64,000 nucleotides of DNA. Origin: Methylorubrum aminovorans. Its GTDB lineage: Bacteria > Pseudomonadota > Alphaproteobacteria > Rhizobiales > Beijerinckiaceae. Positions 16,306-26,250 of this stretch are shown here, one piece after another. A model generated the notes under the pieces. It did no database searches, had not been told where the DNA came from, and was given only the letters and a program-made list of their open reading frames with translations. Where the stretch lies: positions 1 through 64,000 of the forward strand of contig NZ_BPRC01000009.1 in assembly GCF_022179725.1 (NCBI RefSeq), in the 5' to 3' direction. The first letter of the stretch is position 1; each line of letters begins with the position of its first letter. The translations under genes and the position numbers were made by a program.

Positions 16306-17838
16306 GTGAGGTCCGGGACGAGGAAGTGTCTCATCGCCAGCCTTGTCCTGCTGGGTACGCCTGCCCTCGCTCAGGAGATCGGCACGAGGGTCGGCGGGGA
16401 ACTCGGCCAGCAACTCAGGCAACCGCAGGTGCGGACACGCAGCGCCGAGATCGACGCCCGCTCGTTGCGCGAGACGGCACCGGCACCGGGGGAACCCGAT
16501 ACCGGAGAGGCGGACCGGCGCCTGCCGTTCACCGCCTCGCCCAATCTGCGTCGGGCGACCGTGGAGCGGCATCTGCGCACCTTGCGCGCGACTAATCCGA
16601 TCGCGGCGGCCGAGGCCGGCCGGGAACTGGCGAAGTACGATTACGACGCGATCTTCCGCAGCTTCCTTGACGGCACCGGCCTCGACCCGGCGGATGCCGG
16701 CGACGTGCTCACCGCCTTCGTCGTCCTGCAATGGATGGTCGCCAACGACGCGACCGTGGAGCCGAGCCCGGCGGCGCTTCAGGCGATCCGCCGCCGCTTC
16801 GTGATGCCGATGGCGGCCAAGCCGCCGCTGTCGCAGCCGGCGAGCCGGGCCGCTTTCGCAGAGCAGGTCAAGCTACGCTCGGTGCTGCACCATGCGGGCT
16901 GGAAGGCGGCGCGGCAGCTCGGCGTCATGCCCCGCTTCCTCGCCACCCTCTCGAACGAGTTCATCCCAGCCACGAAGCTGCAGGCGCTGGCGCTGACCGA
17001 GGACGGGCTGGTGCCCAAGCCGCGGCCGGCGGGGCCGGCGGGCGCCCGGCTTTCGCGCGAGCCGTCGGACCCACCTCCGCCGATGGCGTCGACGGACGTC
17101 GCCCCACCCGCTGATCCCCGGACGGCAACGCCGCCCTCTGCCGGAGCAATGGCCGACGCCGCGGCCCCGCCCCGCCACACCGCCAACTGGGACGCGGTCG
17201 AGGGCGTGTACTTCCTCTCCACCACGGGCGTCGGCGTCGGCGGCATGGTGACGATCGATTTCGAGCCGCTGATCTTCCTGCAGGACGGCACCTTTTTCGA
17301 GATCGGCGACACCGCACTCGAAGACATCGATCTCGCCGCCGAGCGGAACGCCAAGCCGCGGCGCTTCGGCCGCTGGACCCGCAAGGATCAGGGATTCTTG
17401 CTGACGGATTGGCGGGGTAACGCGAACGACTACAAGCTCGGCGACGGCAGCTTCTTCCGCGCCTTCCCGGCTGTGGCCGATGAGCGCGTGGCGCGCTCCT
17501 ACCGGCGCCTGTCGGGCGGCGGCAACAGCGCGATGGGCGGCGACGTCACGGTCGCGGTCGAGAGCCGCTACGACTTCAAGGCCGACGGCCGCTACGGGCG
17601 AGGCGGTTCGGTCGGAGCGATCAATTCCGGGGCAAGCACCGGCGTCGGATCGTCGATCGGCCGGCGCCGCGCGCCCGAGGGCGGACAGTACCGCCTCGAC
17701 CGCCACACGCTGACCCTGACGGGCGCCGATGGGCGCAGCCGGCGCCTGTTCTTCGCCTACAGCGCGCAGAAGGACCCGGCCGAGATCGACCGCGACATGA
17801 TCTTCGTCGGCGACAGCGTGTTCTCCTCGGACGACTGA
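16306..17838 (+). CDS. Secreted two-domain protein (DUF6683-like plus beta-barrel)
   Basis: The start is uncertain: GTG 16306 gives 510 residues with a signal peptide directly at the N-terminus (RKCLIASLVLLGTPALAQE), while ATG 16159 or 16039 would add a poorly protein-like leader. The first domain (residues about 60-200) contains LRATNPIAAAEAGRELAKYD and DVLTAFVVLQWMVAND, resembling DUF6683-type helical proteins. A Pro/Ala linker follows, then a beta-rich domain (VEGVYFLSTTGVGVGG, GRWTRKDQGFLLTDWRG and GQYRLDRHTLTLTGADG) of lipocalin-like style. It closes the run of secreted proteins. No catalytic site visible. Confidence 0.6.
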   Translation: MRSGTRKCLIASLVLLGTPALAQEIGTRVGGELGQQLRQPQVRTRSAEIDARSLRETAPAPGEPDTGEADRRLPFTASPNLRRATVERHLRTLRATNPIAAAEAGRELAKYDYDAIFRSFLDGTGLDPADAGDVLTAFVVLQWMVANDATVEPSPAALQAIRRRFVMPMAAKPPLSQPASRAAFAEQVKLRSVLHHAGWKAARQLGVMPRFLATLSNEFIPATKLQALALTEDGLVPKPRPAGPAGARLSREPSDPPPPMASTDVAPPADPRTATPPSAGAMADAAAPPRHTANWDAVEGVYFLSTTGVGVGGMVTIDFEPLIFLQDGTFFEIGDTALEDIDLAAERNAKPRRFGRWTRKDQGFLLTDWRGNANDYKLGDGSFFRAFPAVADERVARSYRRLSGGGNSAMGGDVTVAVESRYDFKADGRYGRGGSVGAINSGASTGVGSSIGRRRAPEGGQYRLDRHTLTLTGADGRSRRLFFAYSAQKDPAEIDRDMIFVGDSVFSSDD

Positions 17839-17937
17839 GCAACTCTCCAAAGCGCGGGCACCGCTTGCGCCACCTCGCCCGATCGGAGAAGGACGGCCGC
17901 TCCGACCTTCCCGCCACCGCGACCGAGGCCCGATCCC

Positions 17938-20250
<2,313 letters not shown>

Positions 20251-20547
20251 TCGACGAGCGGAGGACAGGCCTGCCTGCGAGAAAAGACGTCGCATCGCGG
20301 GAGCGCTCCGGGACCATCGTCGGCTCACGAGGGAAGCGCCGCGATGCATGGTCCGACTTCGCACCGATCCGGAGGGGCCGCCGTCCCCAGATTCGCCGCT
20401 TTTCCAGGCTTCCTGCCGGGCCATGGCGTGGAAGCCGCCTTCCCGCAACGGCGTACCGCATCTTGCCGGTCGTGCGGACGGCGATCGGCGCGTATATCCC
20501 CAGCAGCGGGCCGGCCCGCATCGTCGGCCGGCGGAGCTTATCGAACC

Positions 20548-21201
20548 GTGATCCGCTTCGAGAACGTCACCAAGGTCTATTCCACCTACGGGCGACGGCG
20601 CACCATCCTCGACCGGGTAAACTTCACCCTGAAGCCCGGCATCAGCTACGGCATCATGGGGATCAACGGGGCCGGCAAATCGACCACGATGAAGCTCATC
20701 TCCGGCGTCGAGGAGCCGACCCGAGGCCGCATTTCCCGGGGCCTGCGCGTCTCGTGGCCGCTCGGCTTCGCCGGCGGCTTCAACCCGAGGATGACCGGCC
20801 GGGACAACGTCATCTTCGTCGCCCGCATCTACGGGGAAGATCCGCGCCGCGTGCTCGAATTCGTCGAGGATTTCTCCGAACTCGGCAGCTATCTGAACAT
20901 GCCGGTCAACACCTATTCCTCCGGCATGGGCTCCCGCCTCGCCTTCGGGATGAGCATGGCGATTCCCTTCGACACCTACCTCATCGACGAGATACTGTCG
21001 GTGGGCGATGCGCGTTTCCAGAAGCGCTGCGCCGACGTGTTCAACAAGCGGCGCGAGACCGCCGACGTGATCCTGATCTCCCACAGCATGGAGCAGATCC
21101 GCGAGTATTGCAGCCAAGCCCTGATCCTGATCAACGGGCAGGCCGTGGTCTACGACGACGTCGACGAGGCGATCACGGCCTATCGCCGCCTGAACAGTTG
21201 A
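20548..21201 (+). CDS. Capsule/polysaccharide export ABC transporter ATPase (KpsT type)
   Basis: A 217-residue ATPase subunit. GTG 20548 was chosen because GGAG lies about 12 bases upstream and the product matches the short KpsT/BexA/CtrD family (about 215-220 residues). Walker A is GINGAGKST (residues 38-46), the signature YSSGM is near residue 122 and Walker B TYLIDE near 143. RVSWPLGFAGGFNPRMTG is typical of the capsule exporters. It would power export of a lipid-linked polysaccharide across the inner membrane with a KpsM-type permease, which is not in this window. The next gene, a KpsE-like protein, fits the same machine. Confidence 0.9.
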   Translation: MIRFENVTKVYSTYGRRRTILDRVNFTLKPGISYGIMGINGAGKSTTMKLISGVEEPTRGRISRGLRVSWPLGFAGGFNPRMTGRDNVIFVARIYGEDPRRVLEFVEDFSELGSYLNMPVNTYSSGMGSRLAFGMSMAIPFDTYLIDEILSVGDARFQKRCADVFNKRRETADVILISHSMEQIREYCSQALILINGQAVVYDDVDEAITAYRRLNS

Positions 21202-21346
21202 GGAACCGCTTGGGCGGGCGCCAGCCGACCTCGACGGCTCGGACACGCTTTCGCCGCGAGGGCAGGCCAGAGACCGATGCGTGCGAACTGCCGCGGCGCC
21301 CTGCCGCCGCGCGACGGATCGCTTGGGGCGTGCGAGCACCGACACC

Positions 21347-22591
21347 ATGAGCACCGAGATCACCAATCCGGGCGGCGCCCCGCTCACCACCGCCGATCGC
21401 TCGACCGCCGTTGCGGAATCGCTCAAGCGATTCGCCCGCATCGCGCGGCAATCGGACCACAAGAAGGGCATCCGCGCCTACCAGACGCATATCCGGCGCG
21501 ATCCCTGGATCCCCACCCTCTTCCTGGCCCTGTTCCTGCTGCCGACGCTCATCACCGCCGGCTACTTCTACCTCATCGCCTCGGACCGCTTCATTACCGA
21601 GGCGCGCTTCGCCCTGCGGCCGGCGCTCGGCAACGTCGACAAGGTGCAGAACGACGAGACCGGCAACAACAGCTCGATGTCCAAGCAGATGGTCGCTCAG
21701 GACACGCTGATCACGACGAGCTACATCGCCAGTCGGCAGATGGTCGAGGCCATGGAGCGGCAGATGCCGCTGCGGGAAATGTTCTCGCGCGACGGCATCG
21801 ACTACTTCTCGCGCTTCGATGCCGACGAGCCGATCGAGAAGTTCATGCGCTACTGGCATAAGCGCGTGTCCACCAAGGTCGAATCCAATGGTGGCATCAT
21901 CACCCTGTATGTCGCCGCCTTCGATCCGGAGGAATCCTACCGGCTCGCCCGCGCCCTGATGGACGAGAGCGAGCGCACGGTGAACGAACTCAGCGTCAGG
22001 GCCCGCAATGCCGCCCTGACCGAGAGCATCCGCGAACTCAAGAATGCCGAGGCGCGCTTGCACGCCGTGCAGCGCGCCATGCGCGATCTGCGCAACCGCG
22101 CCGGCGTGCTCGATGCGCAGGCGGTCAGCAAAAACAATCTCACGGTCATCGCGGAGCTGCGCAAGAAGCGCATCGAACTCTCGATCCAGCTCAACCAGAG
22201 CCTGCGCGACCTCGCGCCCGAACGGCGCCAGATCCAGGACCTGAAGGCGCAGATTCAGGACCTCGACGACAACATCGAGAAGATCGAACGGCAGATGACC
22301 AGCACCGATCCGGAGCAGCGGCGCCTGCTGTCGGAGGCGATGACGGAGTTCGAGGGGCTGGAGAACGAGCGCAAGAACGCGCTACTCTATTACAACAAGG
22401 TGCTCGCCGCGAGCGAGCAGGCGCGCATTATTGCCAACCGCCAGATCGAGTTCTTCACGCCCGTGGTGAACCCGGTGGTCCCCGTCTCGGCGATCGAGCC
22501 GCGCCGGCACCTCATCACCAGCATCGTCGCGCTGGTGGCGATGGCGGTGTTCGGCCTCAGCGTTTTGATCCGGAAATATCTCTACAGCTGA
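21347..22591 (+). CDS. Capsule export inner-membrane protein (KpsE/BexC/CtrB type)
   Basis: A 414-residue polysaccharide co-polymerase-like protein starting at ATG 21347. One transmembrane helix lies near residues 55-78 (TLFLALFLLPTLITAGYFYL) and a second at the C-terminus near 387-411, with a large periplasmic part between them containing coiled coil from about 200 to 370 (RELKNAEARLHAVQRAMRD and following). This topology and the ITEARFALRP segment match KpsE/BexC/CtrB, which bridge the inner-membrane exporter to the outer-membrane channel. It lies 145 bases after the ATPase gene. Confidence 0.88.
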   Translation: MSTEITNPGGAPLTTADRSTAVAESLKRFARIARQSDHKKGIRAYQTHIRRDPWIPTLFLALFLLPTLITAGYFYLIASDRFITEARFALRPALGNVDKVQNDETGNNSSMSKQMVAQDTLITTSYIASRQMVEAMERQMPLREMFSRDGIDYFSRFDADEPIEKFMRYWHKRVSTKVESNGGIITLYVAAFDPEESYRLARALMDESERTVNELSVRARNAALTESIRELKNAEARLHAVQRAMRDLRNRAGVLDAQAVSKNNLTVIAELRKKRIELSIQLNQSLRDLAPERRQIQDLKAQIQDLDDNIEKIERQMTSTDPEQRRLLSEAMTEFEGLENERKNALLYYNKVLAASEQARIIANRQIEFFTPVVNPVVPVSAIEPRRHLITSIVALVAMAVFGLSVLIRKYLYS

Positions 22592-22605
22592 TCGCCCCGC
22601 TTCAG

Positions 22606-22684
22606 AGTGCTTCACAAAACGCCCGCTCACTGACCGTTCTCGCTCTGGCGAGGGCAGCGTAGCGGGAGTTTTGAGAGAGACACT
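22606..22684. repeat. 79-bp imperfect palindrome, probable bidirectional terminator
   Basis: The left arm (22606-22627: AGTG, then CAAAAC and CCCGCT) pairs imperfectly with the right arm (22661-22684: AGCGGG, GTTTTG, then CACT). Inside is a small perfect hairpin CTCGC/GCGAG at 22639-22652. It lies exactly between two convergent genes, so it could terminate both; its size and layered structure also resemble a dispersed intergenic repeat. Copy number in the genome cannot be judged from this window. Confidence 0.55.
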
Positions 22685-23388
22685 CAGGCGATCTCGCTCG
22701 GCGGACGCCGGGTCGGGTGCGGCGCCGTGGGATCGGCCGGCGTGGCCCGCTCCGGCATCAGGGCCGGCTCTGGCTCCGGTGCGGGCGTTCCGGTTGCGGG
22801 AGGCGCCCCCGCGGTGCCGCCGGTCCATCCTTGCGCCCGCCAGCCCTCGGCGCGCTCATCGAGATCGATGGCCCCGCCGCGCTGCATCAGCGCGATGACA
22901 CGGTCGGCAACATCGCCGTCCGCCCGCACGGTGACCAGAGTCCCGCCGCGTCGGATCCCTTCGGCGTAGGTCTCGGCATCGGCCCCGCTTAGGCCCGCGC
23001 CCGTGAGGGCACCGATCAGGCCGCCTGCGGCCGCTCCGACACCGGCTCCCGACAGAGCCGCGACGAGCCATCCCGCCGCGATCACCGGACCCGCGCCGGG
23101 AATTGCGAGGAGGCCGAGACTTGCGAGCAGCCCCGCGCCGCCCCCGAGCACGGTGCCGACGGTCGCCCCCGCGCCCGCGCCTTCCGCCGCCGAACTCTCG
23201 TGCCCGCCGGGTACGGCCGTCGGCTCACCGGTCGACGGGGTCGGCACCGCGCCCGCCGTCCGATCGGCAGCGTTCAGGGACACGATGCCGATATCCGTCT
23301 GCGGCACGCCCGCCGCCTCGATGCGGTCGATGACGCGGGCGGCGTCTTCCTGGCTATCGAACAGGGCGGTGACGGCGCGTGCGGCCAT
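22684..23388 (-). CDS. General stress 17M-like protein with glycine-zipper segment
   Basis: A 234-residue protein. Residues 1-45 (AVTALFDSQEDAARVIDRIEAAG and DIGIVSL) form the ferredoxin-like domain of the general stress protein 17M family. Residues about 70-145 are a Gly/Ala-rich hydrophobic segment with several GxxxG patterns (GAGVGAAAGGLIGALTGAG), likely membrane-associated. A second small alpha/beta domain follows (YAEGIRRGGTLVTVRADGDVADRVIALM) and a Pro-rich tail ends the protein. Relatives are stress-induced, but their molecular role is unclear. Confidence 0.7.
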   Translation of the reverse strand: MAARAVTALFDSQEDAARVIDRIEAAGVPQTDIGIVSLNAADRTAGAVPTPSTGEPTAVPGGHESSAAEGAGAGATVGTVLGGGAGLLASLGLLAIPGAGPVIAAGWLVAALSGAGVGAAAGGLIGALTGAGLSGADAETYAEGIRRGGTLVTVRADGDVADRVIALMQRGGAIDLDERAEGWRAQGWTGGTAGAPPATGTPAPEPEPALMPERATPADPTAPHPTRRPPSEIA

Positions 23389-23436
23389 GATCGTTCCTCT
23401 CGTTTGTCTCTAGCGTCGGCTGTCGCAACCGGCGCT

Positions 23437-23745
23437 TCACTCGGCGGCGACTTCGCCGCGGTAATCCATGCCGACGCTCAGCGTGCGGCCAGCATGCTGG
23501 GCCCGCCCGCGCCAGATGCCCTGCCCGTCGAGATGCAGGTCGGCGACTTCGGGAAATCCCATCTCGGCGAGTCGAGCCCGCACCTGCGCGGCGGTGAAGC
23601 TGTTGGCACCGGGCTCGAGCCGCTTACCCACTGCTCCGTGCGCCCGTTCCGCCGGAGCGACCGCCGGTGAAACGGGCTCCGATGCGGCCAGGGCCGAGCC
23701 CGGCACTGCGAGGGCGAGGAAGAGAAGCGGAAGGACGCGCATCAT
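23437..23745 (-). CDS. Small secreted PepSY-like protein
   Basis: A 102-residue protein with a signal peptide (residues 1-21, cleavage near ALAAS) and a C-terminal domain of about 50 residues: FTAAQVRARLAEMGFPEV, then LHLDGQGIWRGRAQHAGR and VGMDYRGEV. This is the helix plus three-strand pattern of PepSY domains, which often act in the periplasm as inhibitors or sensors. It lies 48 bases upstream of the stress-protein gene on the same strand and may be co-transcribed with it; flhA is divergent. Confidence 0.7.
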   Translation of the reverse strand: MMRVLPLLFLALAVPGSALAASEPVSPAVAPAERAHGAVGKRLEPGANSFTAAQVRARLAEMGFPEVADLHLDGQGIWRGRAQHAGRTLSVGMDYRGEVAAE

Positions 23746-23834
23746 CAGGGCTCGTCGGCGAGGTCCGGAGCCGAGCGCCGGACCGGTTGCCTGACCAAAC
23801 CCCGTCCCCCGTCGAGGTTCCGCGCGCTCCGGCG

Positions 23835-23850
23835 TTAACGCCTCGCTAAC
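23835..23850. promoter_or_regulatory. Candidate CtrA box upstream of flhA
   Basis: TTAA at 23835-23838, a 7-base spacer and CTAAC at 23846-23850 match the CtrA consensus TTAA-N7-TTAAC with one mismatch. The site lies 75 bases before the flhA start and within the divergent gap. In Caulobacter, CtrA drives early flagellar genes and ctrA itself is in this window, so control of flhA by CtrA is a reasonable inference. Confidence 0.5.
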
Positions 23851-23856
23851 CCTGAA

Positions 23857-23875
23857 CCCGGCAAATCCTGCCGGG
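23857..23875. repeat. Perfect 7-bp inverted repeat between divergent genes
   Basis: CCCGGCA and TGCCGGG are separated by 5 bases. The dyad lies between the candidate CtrA box and the flhA start. It may be an operator or a 5' leader hairpin; there is no T run. Confidence 0.35.
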
Positions 23876-23924
23876 TGCGGTGGCGCGGGTGGGCCGCGCG
23901 ATTCGTCTTCGGGGATTCGGCGCG

Positions 23925-26069
23925 ATGAGCGAAGCGGCCAAGGCCGTTCCAGCGGGAGCAGGCGGGCTCGGCGGCTTCGCGGCCCTGCGCATGCCGGACC
24001 GGTCGAGCCTGCAGGCTCTCTCGAAGCGCTCGGACCTGTTCTTCGCCACCGCGGTGATGGGCATCCTCGTGGTGCTGATCTTCCCGCTGCCGGCGTTCCT
24101 GCTCGACCTTCTGCTCGCCGTCTCGATCATCCTCTCCGTGCTGATCATGATGACGGGGCTGTTCATCGACAACCCGCTCGAATTCACGGTCTTCCCGACG
24201 CTGCTCCTGGTCGCGACGTTGCTGCGGCTGGCACTCAACCTCGCCTCGACCCGGCTGATCCTCGGCCACGGCCACGAAGGCACGGCGGCGGCCGGCCACG
24301 TCATCGAGGCCTTCGGGCACTTCGTGATGGGCGGCAATTTCGTGATCGGGATCATCGTCTTCGCGATCCTGATCATCGTGAACTTCGTCGTCATCACCAA
24401 GGGCTCGGGCCGCATCGCCGAAGTGGCGGCCCGCTTCACCCTCGACGCCATGCCCGGCAAGCAGATGGCCATCGACGCCGACCTCTCGGCCGGGCTGATC
24501 GACGAGAAGGCCGCCAAGGCGCGGCGCTCGGCGCTGGAGGAGGAATCCTCATTCTTCGGCGCCATGGACGGTGCCTCGAAATTCGTACGCGGCGACGCGG
24601 TGGCCGCGCTCCTCATCACCTTCATCAACGTGGTCGGCGGCATCATCATCGGTGTCGCCCAGCAGGGGCTGGGTTTTGCCGAGGCCGCCAAGACCTACAC
24701 CCTGCTCACCATCGGCGACGGGCTGGCTTCCCAGGTCCCGGCCCTGATCGTCTCGACGGCCGCCGGCATCCTCGTCTCGAAGGCCGGCGTGAAGGGCTCG
24801 GCCGACAAGGCGCTCGGCAAGCAGATGGCGAACTACCCGAAGGCGCTCGGCATGTCGGCGGGCGTCATGTTCCTGATCGCGCTCCTGCCCGGCATGCCGA
24901 TGCTGCCCTTCCTCGCGCTCGGCGGTGCCTCCGGCTACGCCGCGTGGCGCATCGCCAAGACGCAACGCGAGAACCCGCCCGCGCCGGCCGAGGGCACGCC
25001 CGGCGCCGCTGCCGCCGCCGGCGCGGCGCCTGCGGAGGAGACCGTCACCGACCTGCTCAAGCTCGACGACCTCAAGCTGGAGATGGGCTACGCGTTGCTG
25101 GCCCTCGTCAACGGCGAGGGCCAGGACCGGCTCACCGACCAGATCAAGGCCCTGCGCCGGCAGCTCGCCTCGGAGCTCGGCATCGTGATGCCCTCTGTGC
25201 GCATCCTCGACAACGTGAGCCTCGAAGCCAACACCTACGTGGTGCGGGTGAAGGAAATCGAGGCCGGCACCGGCCAGGTCTTCCCCGGCCAGTTCATGGC
25301 GATGGACCCGATGGGCGGGCAGGTGCAGCTTCCCGGCCAGCACCTCTTGGAGCCGACCTTCGGCCTGCCGGCGACCTGGGTCGATGCCGGCCTGCGGGAT
25401 CAAGCGCAGCTCAAGGGCTACACCGTGGTCGACGCGGCCACCGTGATCTCGACCCACCTGACCGAACTGATCAAGGCCCACGTCTCGGAACTGCTCAACC
25501 ACGTCGAGGTGCAGAAGCTCCTGCGCGAGCTGTCCAAGGAGCACACGGAACTCCTCAAGGAAGTGGTGCCCGCGCAGATCGCCACCACCGGCATCCAGCG
25601 GGTGCTGCAATTGCTGCTGGCCGAGCGGGTCTCGGTGCGCGACCTCGGCTCCATCGTCGAGGGCATCGCCGAGGTCGCCGGCCACCTGAAGAATCCGCGC
25701 GACATCGTCGAGCATGTCCGCGCCCGCCTCGGCCGGCAGATCTGCGCACAGTACCAGGGTCCGGACGGGACACTGCCGATCATCACACTGTCGCCGGCCT
25801 GGGAGCAGGCCTTCCTCGAATCGATCGTCGGCGAGCGCGAGGAGCGCTACCTCGCGATGCAGCCCTCGAAGCTCACCGAGTTCGTCAACACGGTGCGCGA
25901 CCGCTTCGAGCAGGCGGCGCGGATGGGCGAGATGCCGGTGCTCGTCACCTCTGTCCAGGCCCGGCCGTTCGTCCGCTCGATCATCGAGCGCTTCCGCCGA
26001 GAGACCCCGGTGATGAGTCAGGCGGAGATCCATTCCCGCGCCCGCCTGCGCACGGTCGGCTCGGTCTGA
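23925..26069 (+). CDS. flhA: FlhA, flagellar type III export gate protein
   Basis: A 714-residue protein of the FlhA/FHIPEP family. ATG 23925 (MSEAAKAVP) is preferred over 23880, which would add 15 non-family residues. The N-terminal half holds the eight-helix export-gate region; DNPLEFTVFPTLLLVATLLR and RIAEVAARFTLDAMPGKQMA are the family signature, the latter in the conserved cytoplasmic FHIPEP loop. From about residue 370 the cytoplasmic domain follows, ending with LEQAFLESIVGERE-like and VLVTSVQARPFVR sequence. It forms the nonameric ring that docks chaperone-substrate complexes during flagellum assembly. Confidence 0.96.
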   Translation: MSEAAKAVPAGAGGLGGFAALRMPDRSSLQALSKRSDLFFATAVMGILVVLIFPLPAFLLDLLLAVSIILSVLIMMTGLFIDNPLEFTVFPTLLLVATLLRLALNLASTRLILGHGHEGTAAAGHVIEAFGHFVMGGNFVIGIIVFAILIIVNFVVITKGSGRIAEVAARFTLDAMPGKQMAIDADLSAGLIDEKAAKARRSALEEESSFFGAMDGASKFVRGDAVAALLITFINVVGGIIIGVAQQGLGFAEAAKTYTLLTIGDGLASQVPALIVSTAAGILVSKAGVKGSADKALGKQMANYPKALGMSAGVMFLIALLPGMPMLPFLALGGASGYAAWRIAKTQRENPPAPAEGTPGAAAAAGAAPAEETVTDLLKLDDLKLEMGYALLALVNGEGQDRLTDQIKALRRQLASELGIVMPSVRILDNVSLEANTYVVRVKEIEAGTGQVFPGQFMAMDPMGGQVQLPGQHLLEPTFGLPATWVDAGLRDQAQLKGYTVVDAATVISTHLTELIKAHVSELLNHVEVQKLLRELSKEHTELLKEVVPAQIATTGIQRVLQLLLAERVSVRDLGSIVEGIAEVAGHLKNPRDIVEHVRARLGRQICAQYQGPDGTLPIITLSPAWEQAFLESIVGEREERYLAMQPSKLTEFVNTVRDRFEQAARMGEMPVLVTSVQARPFVRSIIERFRRETPVMSQAEIHSRARLRTVGSV

Positions 26070-26169
26070 GGATGCGAGGGCCGGTCAAAGTGGCCCTTCA
26101 CGTCTCAACGAGGAATGCCGATTGCAAGAATTGTTAAGACCGCCACGCTAGCAACCCAACATTGTCCCA

Positions 26170-26192
26170 CCTCAGACATGACAAACCTGAGG
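26170..26192. promoter_or_regulatory. Short dyad upstream of the chemoreceptor gene
   Basis: CCTCAG and CTGAGG are separated by 11 bases, starting 41 bases before the probable natural ATG (26211). It may be a regulator binding site; no known consensus is matched. Confidence 0.25.
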
Positions 26193-26250
26193 CGTTCGGG
26201 TGGAGTCGTGATGGTCCGGTTCGATATTTCGAGGAAAACGTTACGCGCTG

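Noticed and set aside
23880..23924. Earlier start for flhA
   Set aside because: The extra 15 residues are basic and non-conserved in character and overlap the region just after the hairpin; ATG 23925 gives the normal N-terminus.
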